Below are positions 48,525-60,867 of a DNA stretch of 64,000 nucleotides, one piece after another (position 1 is the stretch's first letter; each line of letters opens with the position of its first letter). The notes beneath the pieces are model-generated. The model saw only the letters and a list, made by a program, of their open reading frames with translations, was not told where the DNA came from and did not search any database. The translations under genes were made by a program, and so were the position numbers. The stretch comes from Solenopsis invicta (lineage: Eukaryota; Arthropoda; Insecta; Hymenoptera; Formicidae): NCBI RefSeq assembly GCF_016802725.1, contig NC_052669.1:18195770-18259769 (forward strand), written 5' to 3'.

Positions 48525-51216
48525 GACTCGTGAATTTTTGCCTCAATGTACGGACTATAATGCGTCTGAAATCTACCCATTATTTCAATATTTTTTAAGT
48601 ATTATATTGATAATCAATTTTTTCTTAAATATCATTTTTAGCTTCACTACAATATATTTTCATTGGATTAAAAATAATAACTTGCTAATGGCAAACATTA
48701 TTTATTATATTGAAATATATTTATATTTATAAACGATTATGGTTTTATTACTCAAAATAATTTATAAAAATGTAATTATCTTCATTTCCTTCGTCACATA
48801 AAGAAATAGCGATATATTGATTTCTATCATATTTATTACAAAGTTCATTGTATTAGTTTTTATCGAGTGTTATCAACTTCTCCCGCAATTACTCTAATTG
48901 AATTATTAGAACGCATTATGCCACGTGGAATTACATAGTTAACTCGTTATAACGCATACATTATAACGTCGACTGAACGTCGACAACCCTTAATCATACT
49001 TAATATCAACGCGTACTTCATCGCCATGTGGATTACAGGCATTTATCTAAAGTCCGATTGGCAAAGTAACGATAAATGCTTCTATGGCTCTTTGTTGACG
49101 CGCGTGTCGATAAATTGAAAGGAACGATTGTGTAACGTAGCCCGGGTAATAAGTCACTTAACTGTGATTACCATCCTTAGCCACCGAAACATATTATGAA
49201 AGTTTCAGCCAATTTGATGGCCAAGAGAACAGAGTCCCGATTATTATACTTATATGCGTGCCGAAATAAAATTACCGCCTCCGCAGCGATAAATTCGCAA
49301 TTACTGCGAACCCTAAATGTAATGGCAGATCCTCCTTTAATGACGAGATCCTATAAAAAAAATTTATGATCTCCAAGTTACTTTTTCATGTGCGATGTAC
49401 GTTACGTATAATGAACGAGAAAATGTTCGCTTGTTAGACTTCGATGCTTCCATTTTATTGAAATTTTTTTTCTTCGTTCACGCTTACTCCTATGCAAGTA
49501 AAATGTTTTATGTAAAAATATTGTTAAAAAAAAATGTCATAAAGAATGTAAAATATTCCTCCATGCTTTCAAATTTTCTAATGTGTCTGTAGTTTTTAAA
49601 TAAATATCATTAAGTAAGACTAAGATTTTAGAAATAAAAATATACAGTATAATTATGTAATATATTGAATTGCACGATCCGCGCATGCAATTATCGGTTG
49701 CCGAGATTCGACGAGGAATTCCGCGATTGGGCGCGAATGAAGACGCAATTGAACGCACGTGCGTGAGGATGAAAACAGAGACTATCGTTTCAAGTCAATT
49801 AATGCTGGTTTAATCGTCTTGTCTGTGGAATTGACGAGGGTCGCGGTTTAGCGCCATAATCGTATCAATGTCAGTGCATTCAGCGCCGGATTAAATTACA
49901 ATTACCTCGAGTTGATAAACCAATTATATCGCTCGTCATTGTTGCTCGCGGCACGAACAAACTCGCGACTCTCAATCGAAAACGATCACTCAAATCTCAA
50001 CTTTGTGTCTGCATTTTTACTTTACTTTTTTTATGCTTAAAATCATAAATATCGCAACTTCAAGAGGATGTAATTTATATAGTATGTGTACAGTTTTGCG
50101 CTGATGAGAAATGTATGACACTGAATCATCGTACTGAAGCTACAAAACAGCTCTTTTGCGAAGGAACAAATTTATTTCGTCGACGGTGGATTCGTGCATC
50201 GCGTCGGAAATATTTGAAGCAAATCGTTGGACTGCGTCTGATGATCGATACTTGATGCGATACTTGAAACTGCGTAATATACAGCTTGTAAGAACTAACG
50301 AGCATCTTGAGAAAATAAATATCGTACTTAAGTTGAAGACAAGACAGCCTTGAAGCTAATGCAATTACGTTCGGCATTTGTATTTTTAATTATGTCATCC
50401 ACTTTAATGATCAATCGATTTTTATTTTCAATTTATTCAAAGAACTTTATGCGACTTAATTTCTACAATATTTTTATCTTTTTATTTTATGAATGTAGAT
50501 TAGACTACAAATATATTTCATTCCCAAACACTTAAAATTTTTAATGTCGTGATTTTATGATGACTGATCTCAAATAATATATATGTTCAATGAACAATAT
50601 ATTAATCTTTGTTTACCTTAAGTGCTTTCCTTTTAGTACGGGAGAAGCAACGAGGCACGAGCTTCTTACGATATTTTCGCGGATTTAAAAGTGTATCGTA
50701 AATACCGTAAGGCGATGCACGTTGCTCTTCCTTATTTGGGATTGCGGAATTCGATTCGATACTCCGAAATTCCGTGGCGCTCGCAGGCATTCGTCGGTAG
50801 AATTCCGCGGCATCGACATGGCGTCGTCGCGATTAATCGAAGCCGCGAAACGACAGATGGGACAGGCATTACCCGCGGGACACCCGGCCGGATGAAAGCA
50901 GGTGCGTTTCTATAATTCTATGCCACGGCGTGCACGCGACATCATGAATAATGCATCCGTGCATTATCGCGACGCGCGAGAAGATGCAAGAGCGGCGAAG
51001 TGCCACTTAACGAAGTTCAATGGAAACGCGTCTAAATAATTACATACGCGCGTGTCATAAAGGGGAGGGGGGAGGGAAGGGAGCAGGGTCGGGCCTACCG
51101 TGAAACGATTGGAACAGCCACTTTGGACTGGAATTTTATGCAAGCTTTCTCGGTGATCGCTTATCTTCTTTACCCCAAATTGTCGCTGCGCCAATCAAAC
51201 TGGAGCAGAAAGATTA
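48525..51216. other. No gene seen
   Basis: AT-rich 48540-48900 and 49370-49660, mixed elsewhere, CpG-rich 50750-51060. Frames do not exceed 93 codons, and the 93-codon one overlaps the tRNA-Ser gene. Confidence 0.55.
51061..51081 (+). other. Potential G-quadruplex
   Basis: G runs of 4, 6, 3 and 3 with loops A, A and AA, followed by another GGG at 51087. Confidence 0.6.
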
Positions 51217-51402
51217 CAGAAAAAAACCTTTACGGTCGAGCAACATATATTTATTTTGACATCATTCCCTTGATTTAAATAAATATTATGTAGCTCGCAT
51301 AAAATAATTTATTTTTACACTTGGGAAATTTTTTTTTTTTAATCTCAAGAAAATGACGTTAAAATTAATATATTTACTCGACATGCAAATTTTTTTTCAG
51401 TG
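51217..51402 (-). mobile_element. MITE family F, copy 1 (186 bp)
   Basis: Flanked by TA on both sides (51215-51216, 51403-51404), with ends CAGAAAAAAACCTTT and TTTTTTTCAGTG. It matches the reverse complement of 62750-62928: CATCATTCCCTTGATTTAAA, TAAATATTATG, ATAAAATAATTTATTTTTAC and CAAGAAAATG are shared. Confidence 0.8.
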
Positions 51403-53080
51403 TAACATCTCTTTTTCATTTCAGTTAAAATATTTTATAACACATGTTCAATTTTTTTAATCAATTCTCGAGATAAATTTTTAAGACTCTAATTAATCAA
51501 AATTTATTACACATTAACGCTGTAAATATTTATTTGATTTCTCTACAAAACGAAACTTTGTTTGCAGTAAAATGATAAAATACATTGAAAATATATTAAA
51601 ATTGGTAAATAATATAATTAATGTAAATTCGCGTATTCCTAACGAGAGCTTCGACTCCTAAAACACGTATAGCGAATCAAATAAAGCCGCGTTACAATTA
51701 GCCCGCCGATCGATTAGAATTAGCAAGCTTCTATGCCAAGAGGAAACGCTTAAAATGGTAGCTGTTCCTTCGTCGCGACGATTCTCGCTCGAATGGATAC
51801 TTAATGAATATCCACTCTCAAGAACGTTATGCGCTCAATAAATCTGAGTTTCGACGAGGCGCAGCCGGCTCACTTTTATTTGCTGCTTCACGAGAGATTA
51901 ATCGACGTCGTTTAAACGGCTTGCGTTACGTACCGATGTGTTAATCGTGTCTGTTTAATCGATTTGCGTTTCGGATGTATTCTCCGTGCACAAATATACA
52001 AATTGAAATTGCAGAAGTGATTTACGAGACTCGATGCTCTTTCCTGCAATGTATTTATAAATTCGTAAAGTTCTTTTTTTTTTTACTTCGACAAGGTTTC
52101 TTACAAATGCCGAAAATGCAAGCAGAAAGTGTTCAAACCCGAGGGAAAATTTTACGTATCTGATCCAACATCGAACAGCTTCGAGAACAATTTCGACGAA
52201 GGCGATTAAATTTTTAAATTTAAATGTTGAATCGATAAAGAAATAAAGCGCTACATGTAAGGTTGTAAAATATATCGTTCTTGGGCAGGTAAATTTCTCT
52301 GTAAAGTAGCGAGTATCGAGACATATCCTCGCACATTGTAAAGGCATGATTAATGTAACACATGCAACACATGCCAACGCATCTCGTGCGCGCACCCGAT
52401 CTTCGCCCTTCGGCCCGTCTCGTTGCCTTAATCCGGACGCGATGGTATCGCGATAATTGCTCGGTGCTCGAATAAACAGATCCGTGCTAGCTCCTTATAA
52501 GGCACGGGGCTTTACATTCACGCGACGCTGCGTATATAAATACGCGCGAGCGTTTACGTCGCGATATCTGCGTTCAATCAAAACCCTTCGGCGCGATTGC
52601 GTCACTCGCCGGGAAACCAACCGGCCCCGGGACAACCGTCGGACGTGTCTCGTTTCGAAATTGCGTATTTGAAATCGCGAAGAGATGCCTGATAAAAATT
52701 TCACGGGCACCATTCATTCCCTCGTCGAAGGGGAACGTCCCCGTCGTGCCCGAAACTCGTATGTCGTCCTCACACATTGGCTGCCTCGCTTATCTTCTGT
52801 CACAACAAACATAAACGCTATAGCGATCAGTTTACGCGTCTAGACGGATCAAGTGACGCGATAAAAATAGTTTTTTTTTTTTTAATTCGATCATTGGTCA
52901 ATTATTTGAGAAAAATTGCGACATTCGTCTAATAAATTTTTCATGTTTCACACATCACAGTAAAAATGCTAATAAATTATTTTTGTAATGCTGCTAAAAT
53001 ATCGTCATTTCTCTAATAATACAAAAACAATTCATAGGATAGAATTAATATCAATTAGTATAATTATTATATGATGTTAA
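51403..53080. other. No gene seen
   Basis: AT-rich 51403-51640 and 52860-53080, with CpG-rich DNA between. A TATATAAATA motif at 52533 lacks a correctly spaced initiator. The 146-codon minus frame at 51955-52395 has no recognisable domain. Confidence 0.5.
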
Positions 53081-53405
53081 GATATAGGTCATATATCTCA
53101 AAGTATTAGTAAAAATTTTATAGATAATTCTATTAAGTTTTTTTCTATTATTAAACCTGTGTAAAATTTAAGTATATTTCTCTCAACTTGGTTTAATAGT
53201 TATTCAATTCTTTATTTGCTCTCTGTTCTTAGATAAAATCGCGTTTTATAATACTTATTTGCAAACTTGATGAGGAAGTAGTACAAAATTAACTTAAATC
53301 CAATTTTTTAGGTATATGTATTAATAAAACTCTAATATTCGTATAAGGATGCATTCAGATTCATTTGTTCGTTTAAAAGTTATTTACCTAAAACTGCAGC
53401 AAAAT
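53081..53405 (-). mobile_element. Diverged minus-strand copy of the TTAA/GGATG family
   Basis: The reverse complement holds the family landmarks in order: TTTTGCTGCAG, TTTTTAAACGAACAAATG-like sequence, ACGAATATTAGAG, TTTGCAAATAAGTAT, CGCGATTTTATCTAAGAAC and TTTACACAGG, then TTTGAGATATATGACC. A TTAA lies at 53077-53080, next to the end that corresponds to the right end of the 38-kb copy. The other end is not identified. Divergence is higher than in the other copies. Confidence 0.6.
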
Positions 53406-54301
53406 AGGGTTATTTTCGCTGCAAAATCCAAAGTTTTCTTTTTAACAACCGGTTTTAGAGTCAAAATAGACATTTTGTCGTTGATTAGAGATTAAAAAAA
53501 AGAAGCTTAAGAAGCCTTTAGTTTTTAAAGTTCGATAAACTTTGAACTCGTACAGCTAAAATACCATTTAAAGAGGTCACGCGTAATATCACTGTTTCTA
53601 AACTACATTATCAAATGATTTCTCGATGCAGTAAATTGCAGTCTGTATTTCATACAACTATGCGATATGTTGTTGCGATTTCAACCAGCGATTTCCCTAC
53701 GCGCGCAAACGTCTCGGTTCACGTGTTGTACTTTCCCGATAATAATGTACATAGTCCAACTATTTCACATTGGCAATCGCAAACTGTCCGCGCTATCGAA
53801 TCCATTTGTGTCGTCTGCGCGAGAATTATTTCCATGTATGCACGGTAAATGCACGTCCATGGAAATTCGCCCATTCTCGCAGAGGTGTAAATTCTATAGT
53901 TCGTAAAGAGCAACTGCGCGCGATCGGATGACTCAGAATTTATCTCGGAATACCCACGGCGTTAGAGCGATCTACGCCGCGCGAATGTCTCATCGAGGAT
54001 TTGATTTCGTCGCCTCTTCTCGTTGCACCTTTTTAGAAATTTACGTTCAGATTTCGACGAAGAATATGTGAAGTCTTCAATTTTCATGCAAATAATTCTA
54101 AATAATTGTAAAAATTTTAGCTCACTTTTAAATGAGCTTCGTGCGATTTTATCTTTAAGGAAAATTTAATTCGAAGACTTATTACGCGCACGCGACACAA
54201 TATGTAACGTTAAAAATTATATCTTTGTAACAAAATTTATCTAACTTTCACGAAGAAAAAAAAATACGATCAAAGTCGAGGAAGACCAGCATACGGTCGT
54301 A
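53406..54301. other. No gene seen
   Basis: Mixed-composition DNA with short overlapping frames on both strands (largest 79 codons). Confidence 0.5.
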
Positions 54302-54600
54302 CATAAAAAAAAAATTAGTATCAAATCAACGATCATTGAAACGAAATTTCATCACATATAACTTATTAAAAATTATCAAATTCTTTTAAGATTTTATAAA
54401 AAAAGAAGTTATTAAATTAATTAAATTTTTCAACTTGATAAAATTTCTTCAGCAGTTGAAATATTCATAAATTTAACTCAAATACATAAAACACTTGAAC
54501 TTTATTTTAAGCACTTATATATTTAACTTAAATACCTAAATGCTTGAATTGAAACAATTTAATCAAGTTGAAAAAATTTAACAACTTTTTTCTCAGTGTG
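54302..54600. mobile_element. 299-bp TA-flanked MITE
   Basis: Bounded by TA (54300-54301 and 54601-54602), with ends CATAAAAAAAAAATTAG and CTTTTTTCTCAGTGTG. The clear inner inverted repeat is TAAATTTTTCAACTTGAT against ATCAAGTTGAAAAAATTTA. The outermost few bases do not pair well. Confidence 0.6.
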
Positions 54601-54602
54601 TA

Positions 54603-55934
54603 TAAGACAATGATTGTTCGTAAAATACAAATTTGTTTTCTATGTAGATCTCATTGCTGACATAATGTCGCTCGTGTGCTTTCATATGCAATTTCTAATT
54701 CTTATCAATATCAAGTTGAAGATTAACGTAAAAAGTCGGACGTAATCTGCATCTCGCAACGCAAATATGTCTGTGCGCGTGCGATTATTACGTAATTGCC
54801 AATAGCGAAGGTAATCCCCGTTAAACCGAGTCTCATTCTTAGCCGCAGACAATGCGGACTTTTCCGCGGTTTAGCAATTCCTAGGCGGATCTAATAATCG
54901 AGGGATCCGTGTGGGACGTCGCGATGGCGATTGCCTCCTCTTCGGGTCTGCCTACTCCGTTATCACCGTGGGGCGAACAATGCGCGATTACTTCTCTGCT
55001 CGTATTACCATACGATCGTTAATGTTAATGAACGCCGCTATTACGCTGACGCTAATTGCGTACTATCGTGACCGTGTTTGGGACGGATGACGGGGGTAAA
55101 TCAGCGAGCGCGAGACATTAGTGCCTCGCGGCGCAGCTGAAACTCGCGTTTTATTTCTACTAATTAACAAGCTTGCGGTGCTGAAATCGATCTACGACGG
55201 CCATTTCCAAGGTTTACTATCGAGAGCCAAGTATTACAAGTCTGTATCCCTCGGTGAAAGATGTATTTTCGCAATCGTCGAGCTATCTATAAATCCAATA
55301 TCTATCATAATATCTAAATCATCTCGGACTATAATTACTGTTAGTCTCGCGACAGACCACTGTACGGTATCATAAATTTATGTATATATCAGTAACAAAA
55401 ATCGCGTTCCGAGACTAATATCGGTGAAAGTAGAGCGGCGCAACGATGCGTCCTATCGATCTTGAGATACGAAGTCGTGGAATCGATATTTCAAACGTTC
55501 ATAACGATCTCCGTGAAGATTTAATATTTAATAAAACTTATAAAAATATCAACGCCTAAGCACCTGCGACAGGCGACGTGGAGATGGGCGTATCTCGATA
55601 AGGATACTTTCACTTCTAGGTCGCGGCGACAAGGAGCACGTAGGCACCCGCGAATTGGCGAATGCACTATCGAGGACATCGAAGTTTCGCACGTCGTAAG
55701 ATCGCTGGCGCCAACGCCGACCGGTGTCGCCGCTGAATAAGGTCAATCGTGGTGGTTATGCCTTGATTAATGCCCCGACCAACCCGAGGAATGCGAGACT
55801 AGATCGGCCTGTTTGACCAATATTGATGTATCTGTTACGAGACGGCTATCGTTTATCCGCCCCGGGATATCTCAGGTGAAATGTTTCATCGACACGCGAG
55901 AAATATTCCTTTTGACAGAAGGACTTAATCAAGG
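54603..55934. other. No gene seen
   Basis: CpG-containing unique-looking DNA. The largest frame is 84 codons (55121-55375) and has no recognisable features. Confidence 0.5.
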
Positions 55935-56388
55935 TTACGTAAGTTAATATATTGTTTTTAATTAAATTAAAATGGCTCATAAAATTTAGTTACGTTAAAA
56001 GTTACATGAGCGAAAAACTAACTTGTTAAAAGTTAGTTTTTAAAATTTCTAAATCAACTTTTAATTCAAGTTGATTTTAACGTAACTTTTAACGTAACTG
56101 AATTAATTTTATTAGCTTTAACTAAATTTAATTTTAAAAATATATTAAACTGCCCTATTTATTTGTAGCTTAAATCAAATTTATAACAAAGATTTTATTG
56201 TTTTTTATGTGGAAATATATTTTTTTAGTAATTTTTTCTTTTGCGTAGATAAAATTTTAGCTTATGTAAAAAGTTAATAAATTCAATTTTATAAGTTTAA
56301 AAAATAACGAGTGCAAAATTAAATTGTTTAAAATTAACTGAATTAAAAGTAATTAACGTTACTATTTAATTTTTAATCAGTTACTCCC
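55935..56388 (+). mobile_element. AT-rich repeat family D, copy 2
   Basis: It contains CGTAAGTTAATAT, TTAATTAAATTAAAATGG, TACATGAGCGAAAAACTAAC and GTTAAAAGTTA, in the same order as the 22.4-kb copy. Several short TTAACGTAAC/GTTACGTTAA inverted motifs make local hairpins. It lies 36 bp left of the large foldback element. Confidence 0.5.
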
Positions 56389-56423
56389 TAACCCTGGATT
56401 TAATAAATCGAGAAATAGATTCA

Positions 56424-58693
56424 CGTCCTATAAGTTAGCGGAACAAAATGAGCAGAATTAATTCAAACAAATTTTTTTATTTGTTGCTCATTTGTTGCTA
56501 AAAAGTTGCCAAAGAAAAAAATTTGTTGCTCTATTAATTTTTTTTTTAAATAATGTTCCGCTAACGGAAGTTTAAGTTAGCGTGACAATACCCTTATATC
56601 GCAAAAATCATACGCAAAAGCAACGTTAAAATATGTTGCTTATTTGTTGCTCACAAAATATGCTACTCTCGATATTGTTACTTGCAAAATAAGCACCAAT
56701 AACAATAAACAATCACCCATACAGAGAGTTACAAGAGATTTATACAGAGAGTTACAAGAGTAAACTAGAAGAAATAAATTTGTTACTCGCATAACTATGA
56801 TTCCAAAATAATCCTCAGCCATCGTACTATTAAAAATTTAAAATTATTGCTAACCATAAAACACTAAAGATAATTAATTTACCAAGGAAATGCGCGCGTC
56901 GCGCGCGGTAGGCACGTTAACGAATGTCAAAAAATGTGTACGCTGGTATAATTGTAATATCAAAATAATCCCCAGATATTGTACTATCAAAATATATAAA
57001 AATCTCAATTTGTTGCTAACTATAAGATACTGCAAATAATTAATTTATGCAGTAAACACATGCTGCGCGCTATAGGAAAGGTATTGCCTATCAAATAATG
57101 TGTACGCAGATAAATTCCTAGATAAATTAATTATTTTTAATGTCTTATGGTTAGCAACAAATTGAAACTTTACATATTTTGATAGTGCGACATCCGCGGA
57201 TTAATTTGATACCATGATTACGCCAGCGTACACATTATTTGATAAGCAATACCTCGGCTATAGCGCGCGGCGCGCGCGTTTACTGCGTAAGTTAATTATT
57301 TGCATTGCCTTACGGTTAGCAAAAAATTGAAACTTTACATATTTTGAGAGTACGACATCCGCGGATTAATTTGATACCATAATTTCGCCAGCGTACACAT
57401 TATTTGATACCTTCTGTATAGCGCGCCTATAGCGAAACACGTAAATATCTGAATTTGTTGCTAACCATAAGACACTGCAAATAATTAATTTATGCAGTAA
57501 ACGCGCACGCCGCGCGCTTTAGCCAAGATATTGCTTATCAAATAATGTGTACGCTGGCGTAATCATGGTATCAAATTATTCCGCGGATGTTGTACTATCA
57601 AAATATGTAAAGTTTCAATTTGTTGCTAACCATAAGACACTGCAAATAATTAATTTATGCAGTAAACGCGCGCGCCGCGCGCTATAGCCAGAGTATTACT
57701 TATCAAATAATGTGTACGCTGGCGTAATCATGGTATCAAATTAATCCGCGGATGTCGCACTATCAAAATATGTAAAGTTTCAATTTGTTGCTAACCATAA
57801 GACGATGCAAATAATTAATTTATGCAGTAAACGCGCGCGCCGCGCGCTATAGCCAAGGTATTGCTTATCAAATAATGTGTACGCTGGCGAAATTATGGTA
57901 TCAAATTAATCCGCGGATGTCGTACTCTCAAAATATGTAAAGTTTCAATTTGTTGCTAACCATAAGACATTAAAAATAATTAATTTATCTAGGAATTTAT
58001 CTGCGTACACATTATTTGATAGGCAATACCTTTCCTATATCGCGCAGCATGTGTTTACTGCATAAATTAATTATTTGCAGTGTCTTATAGTTAGCAACAA
58101 ATTGAGATTTTTATATATTTTGATAGTACAATATCTGGGGGTTATTTTGATATTACAATTATACCAGCGTACACATTTTTTGACATTCGTTAACATGCCT
58201 ACCGCGCGCGACGCGCGCATTTCCTTGGTAAATTAATTATCTTTAGTGTTTTATGGTTAGCAATAATTTTAAATTTTTAATAGTACGATGGCTGAGGATT
58301 ATAGTTATGCTCGGAATCATAGTTATGCGAGTAACAAATTTATTTCTTCTAGTTTATTCTTGTAACTCTCTGTATAAATCTCTTGTAACTCTCTGTATGG
58401 GTGATTGTTTATTGTTATAGGTGCTTATTTTGCAAGTAACAATATCGAGAGTAGCATATTTTGTGAGCAACAAATTAGCAACATATTTTAACATTGCTTT
58501 TGCGTATGATTTTTGCGATATAAGAGTATTGTCCCGCTAACTTAAACTTCCGTTAGCGGAACATTATTTTAAAAAAAAATTAATAGAGCAACAAATTTTT
58601 TTCTTTGGCAACTTTTTAGCAACAAATGAGCAACAAATAAAAAAATTTGTTTGAATTGATTCTGCTCACTTTGTTCCGCTAACTTATAGGACG
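56424..58693. mobile_element. 2.27-kb foldback DNA transposon, non-autonomous
   Basis: This is a near-perfect giant palindrome. The left end reads CGTCCTATAAGTTAGCGGAA and the right end is its exact reverse complement. Beyond that the arms pair with only scattered differences for about 1 kb each (56424-57433 with 57677-58693), leaving a loop of about 240 bp. The perfect 10-bp sequence AATAGATTCA occurs at 56414-56423 and 58695-58704, with one extra T at 58694, and looks like a target-site duplication. Terminal repeats of this length with a 9-11 bp duplication resemble Foldback or Mutator-like elements; that placement is inference. The terminal motif recurs inside each arm (inverted at 56555-56565, direct at 56574-56584). 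The interior is filled with 165-bp units. No open frame for a transposase is present, so the element must have been mobilised in trans. High arm identity suggests recent insertion or conversion between arms. Confidence 0.9.
56840..58270. repeat. Ten 165-bp units in FF-RR-FFFF-RR order
   Basis: The marker CTAACCATAA (or a one-base variant) begins forward units at 56850, 57016, 57461, 57626, 57791 and 57956. Its reverse complement ends reversed units at 57154, 57319, 58094 and 58260. Spacing within each block is 165 or 166 bp. Each unit also has a GC-palindromic core rich in GCGC, the motif TGTGTACGCTGG and the motif CCGCGGAT. The first two and last two units are more diverged, and each pairs with its mirror partner. 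The two central forward units (57461 and 57626) lie in or next to the loop. Orientation switches fall near 57120, 57435 and 57990. The order is what nested duplication and inversion of a tandem array would give. Confidence 0.88.
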
Positions 58694-58704
58694 TAATAGA
58701 TTCA

Positions 58705-60442
58705 GAGATTCGAAAGTGAGAACCGCTGTCGTTAGGAAAGAATTATTAAAAATTTATATATAATAATAATTTTTTACACTTTACTACAAAGAGGAGGCTA
58801 TAAAAGGGGTCTGCATAAAATTCTCTCCGAAAAGAGATATCAATTGTGATTTACACGTATCTGTAACAATGTTACATTTACGATTCGTTGTCAGTTACAA
58901 AATACGTCCGCGTAACGCCGTAAATTACACGGTTTGTACATGTTAGTAGCGTCACATAAATTACATCGTTAAACGCGAAAGAGTCCTCGAATGCACGACG
59001 AAGTGATTAACGGAAAGAGAGATGGAGAGAAAGAGAGAAGGAGAAAGAAGGTTGAGTACTCGAAGTGCGAGAACGGAGAAACTCGCGTGACAAAGTAAGC
59101 GCCGTGACTGCGGGACCTTGGTTTTCGGTACGGCGCCTAAAAGCAGATTAAGTCCCGGAGAGTGCACTTACATAAGTTCCCACTTGCATTCGTCGCGAAT
59201 CAGAGTCGCACGAACGCGCGGCAGGACGTGTTTTGCGAAACGGTGACGAAACTAACGGAATTTTCGGGCGCGTACGCGTGCGCTCGTAAATTACAAGTTC
59301 GCCGGTGGCTTAATCTTGATCGATCGAGGCACGAAACCAACAGAACTCTCCAAGGTGTACCAAGGGGTTAAATACGAAATATCAAGTCCATAAATAAAAA
59401 GAGCGGGAGGTATCCGCGTGTCAGAGAGACCGGCGCGGTCGCTCGTCCCTCTTTCTCCCTCTCTTGCCCGTCTCTCTTTTTTTTTTTCTACGAGCACCTT
59501 TTCGTGATCACGTATGTATGCCGCGCTAAAAATACACGAGGTGAGAGAATGATGGGACGAGCTTCGATATGACGGCTTAACCCTTAATTTGCGGAGCGAA
59601 CTCGCTCGGAACGTGTTACACGTGCGAATGGGTTGCGAGAATAGGAAAACTTGGCAAAACATGAAAGGATGAATTGAAGTACGCAAAAAACACATTGAGC
59701 GAGGATATAAAAGCGGACGTACGTAACGTCATAAATTAGATGAATAACACGGAATGAGCCAGATTCTTGATTTATAAGCTCCAAGAGTATTTTCATACTT
59801 GAGAAATGAACATGAGCTTGAATGCAAAATCTTGTACGAGGCAAGCTTGGTGAATTATAGACTCGACTCGCTTCCGCTTTGTATTATACGAGATATGAGA
59901 GACATTAAAAATAAATGAAATGAATAACCATCTTTCTCCTCAAAGTTATAACTCTATTGAGAAAGAAAAGTTAAAAAAAAAATATATTCAGAAGCAAAGG
60001 TTACATTTTCTCCGATATTTATTAGTTATAAATTTAATAATGCGACGACAAAATAAACATTTCTGCGAAAAACATTTTACTTCTGTAAAATTTATTTCAT
60101 TTCTCCTCTTAATTAGTTTATTTGCTGGAAATAAAACTTTATTTCACCGCATTTGAATGAAGATTTATTTCCACGATGAAATAAATTTATATCCCGCAAA
60201 TAAATTTTTACGTATCTTGTAAAAGAGGAAACGCCATTCGGATTTCTCGAGGAAACTCAATTTTATTATCCAAACAGTTTTGATATCGAACGTCCATAAT
60301 TCTCAAAATTGTACCTGGCAGCTGCAATTATTTGCGCAAATTTACGGCAAGCCCAACGCGCGAAAATGCGCATCTAAAATATTAGACTAAAAATAAAGCT
60401 TTATATATCGTCTTCTGTAATAAAATTCGGAATCTCGGAATA
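58705..60442. other. No gene seen
   Basis: It holds TATAAAAGG at 58799 without a correctly spaced initiator, a purine-only tract at 59012-59052, and a 134-codon minus-strand frame (59291-59695) without recognisable features. Confidence 0.5.
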
Positions 60443-60867
60443 CCGAGAGAAAAATTATGATTAAAATTAAGAAATTTTTTCTTTAAACATATTTTTTCAA
60501 GTTGAAGTGAAAATACTTTTGAAAAAAATAAAAATTTATTTGATTTCAAGAAATGATGTTATTAGCTTTTACTAAAGTAAATAAATTATTTGTTCAAATT
60601 ATTTATTTAATTGAAATAAATAACTTTTTAATTCAAAGAAATACTGATGGAATTATAGGAAATAATTTCCTTGTTTTTTTATTTAAAAATATATTTCTTT
60701 CATTTAAAAAAGGATTTTCGTTGCCCAGCCAAATGATTTCTTTGATTCTAATAAAAAGAAATAACCAAGAAATTTCTTTACATCAAAGTAACTTTTGTTC
60801 GACCGTATAGCGATGCACAAATTTATTTCATACAATTTTTTTTTATTTGAAGAATTCTTTCTCTGGG
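60443..60867. mobile_element. Putative MITE with CCGAGAGAAA/TTTCTCTGGG ends
   Basis: The left end CCGAGAGAAAAATTATGA follows TA, and the right end GAATTCTTTCTCTGGG precedes TG; the termini are imperfect inverted repeats. The interior is AT-rich with local hairpins (AATTATTTATTTAATTGAAA). An 85-codon open frame inside has no recognisable features. Confidence 0.5.

Noticed and set aside
48451..48732. 93-codon frame starting MGFEPTRAEH
   Set aside because: It is the antisense of the tRNA-Ser gene read as protein, a known annotation artefact.
52533..52542. TATATAAATA considered as a promoter
   Set aside because: The initiator-like TCAATC is 43 bp away, not about 30, and no exon follows.
56840..58270. 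Regular repeats considered as a CRISPR array
   Set aside because: Whole 165-bp units are repeated, with no alternation of short repeats and unique spacers, in a eukaryotic context and in both orientations.
58799..58807. TATAAAAGG considered as a promoter
   Set aside because: The nearest TCANTY initiator match is about 43 bp away, too far, and it lies beside a transposon with no gene downstream.
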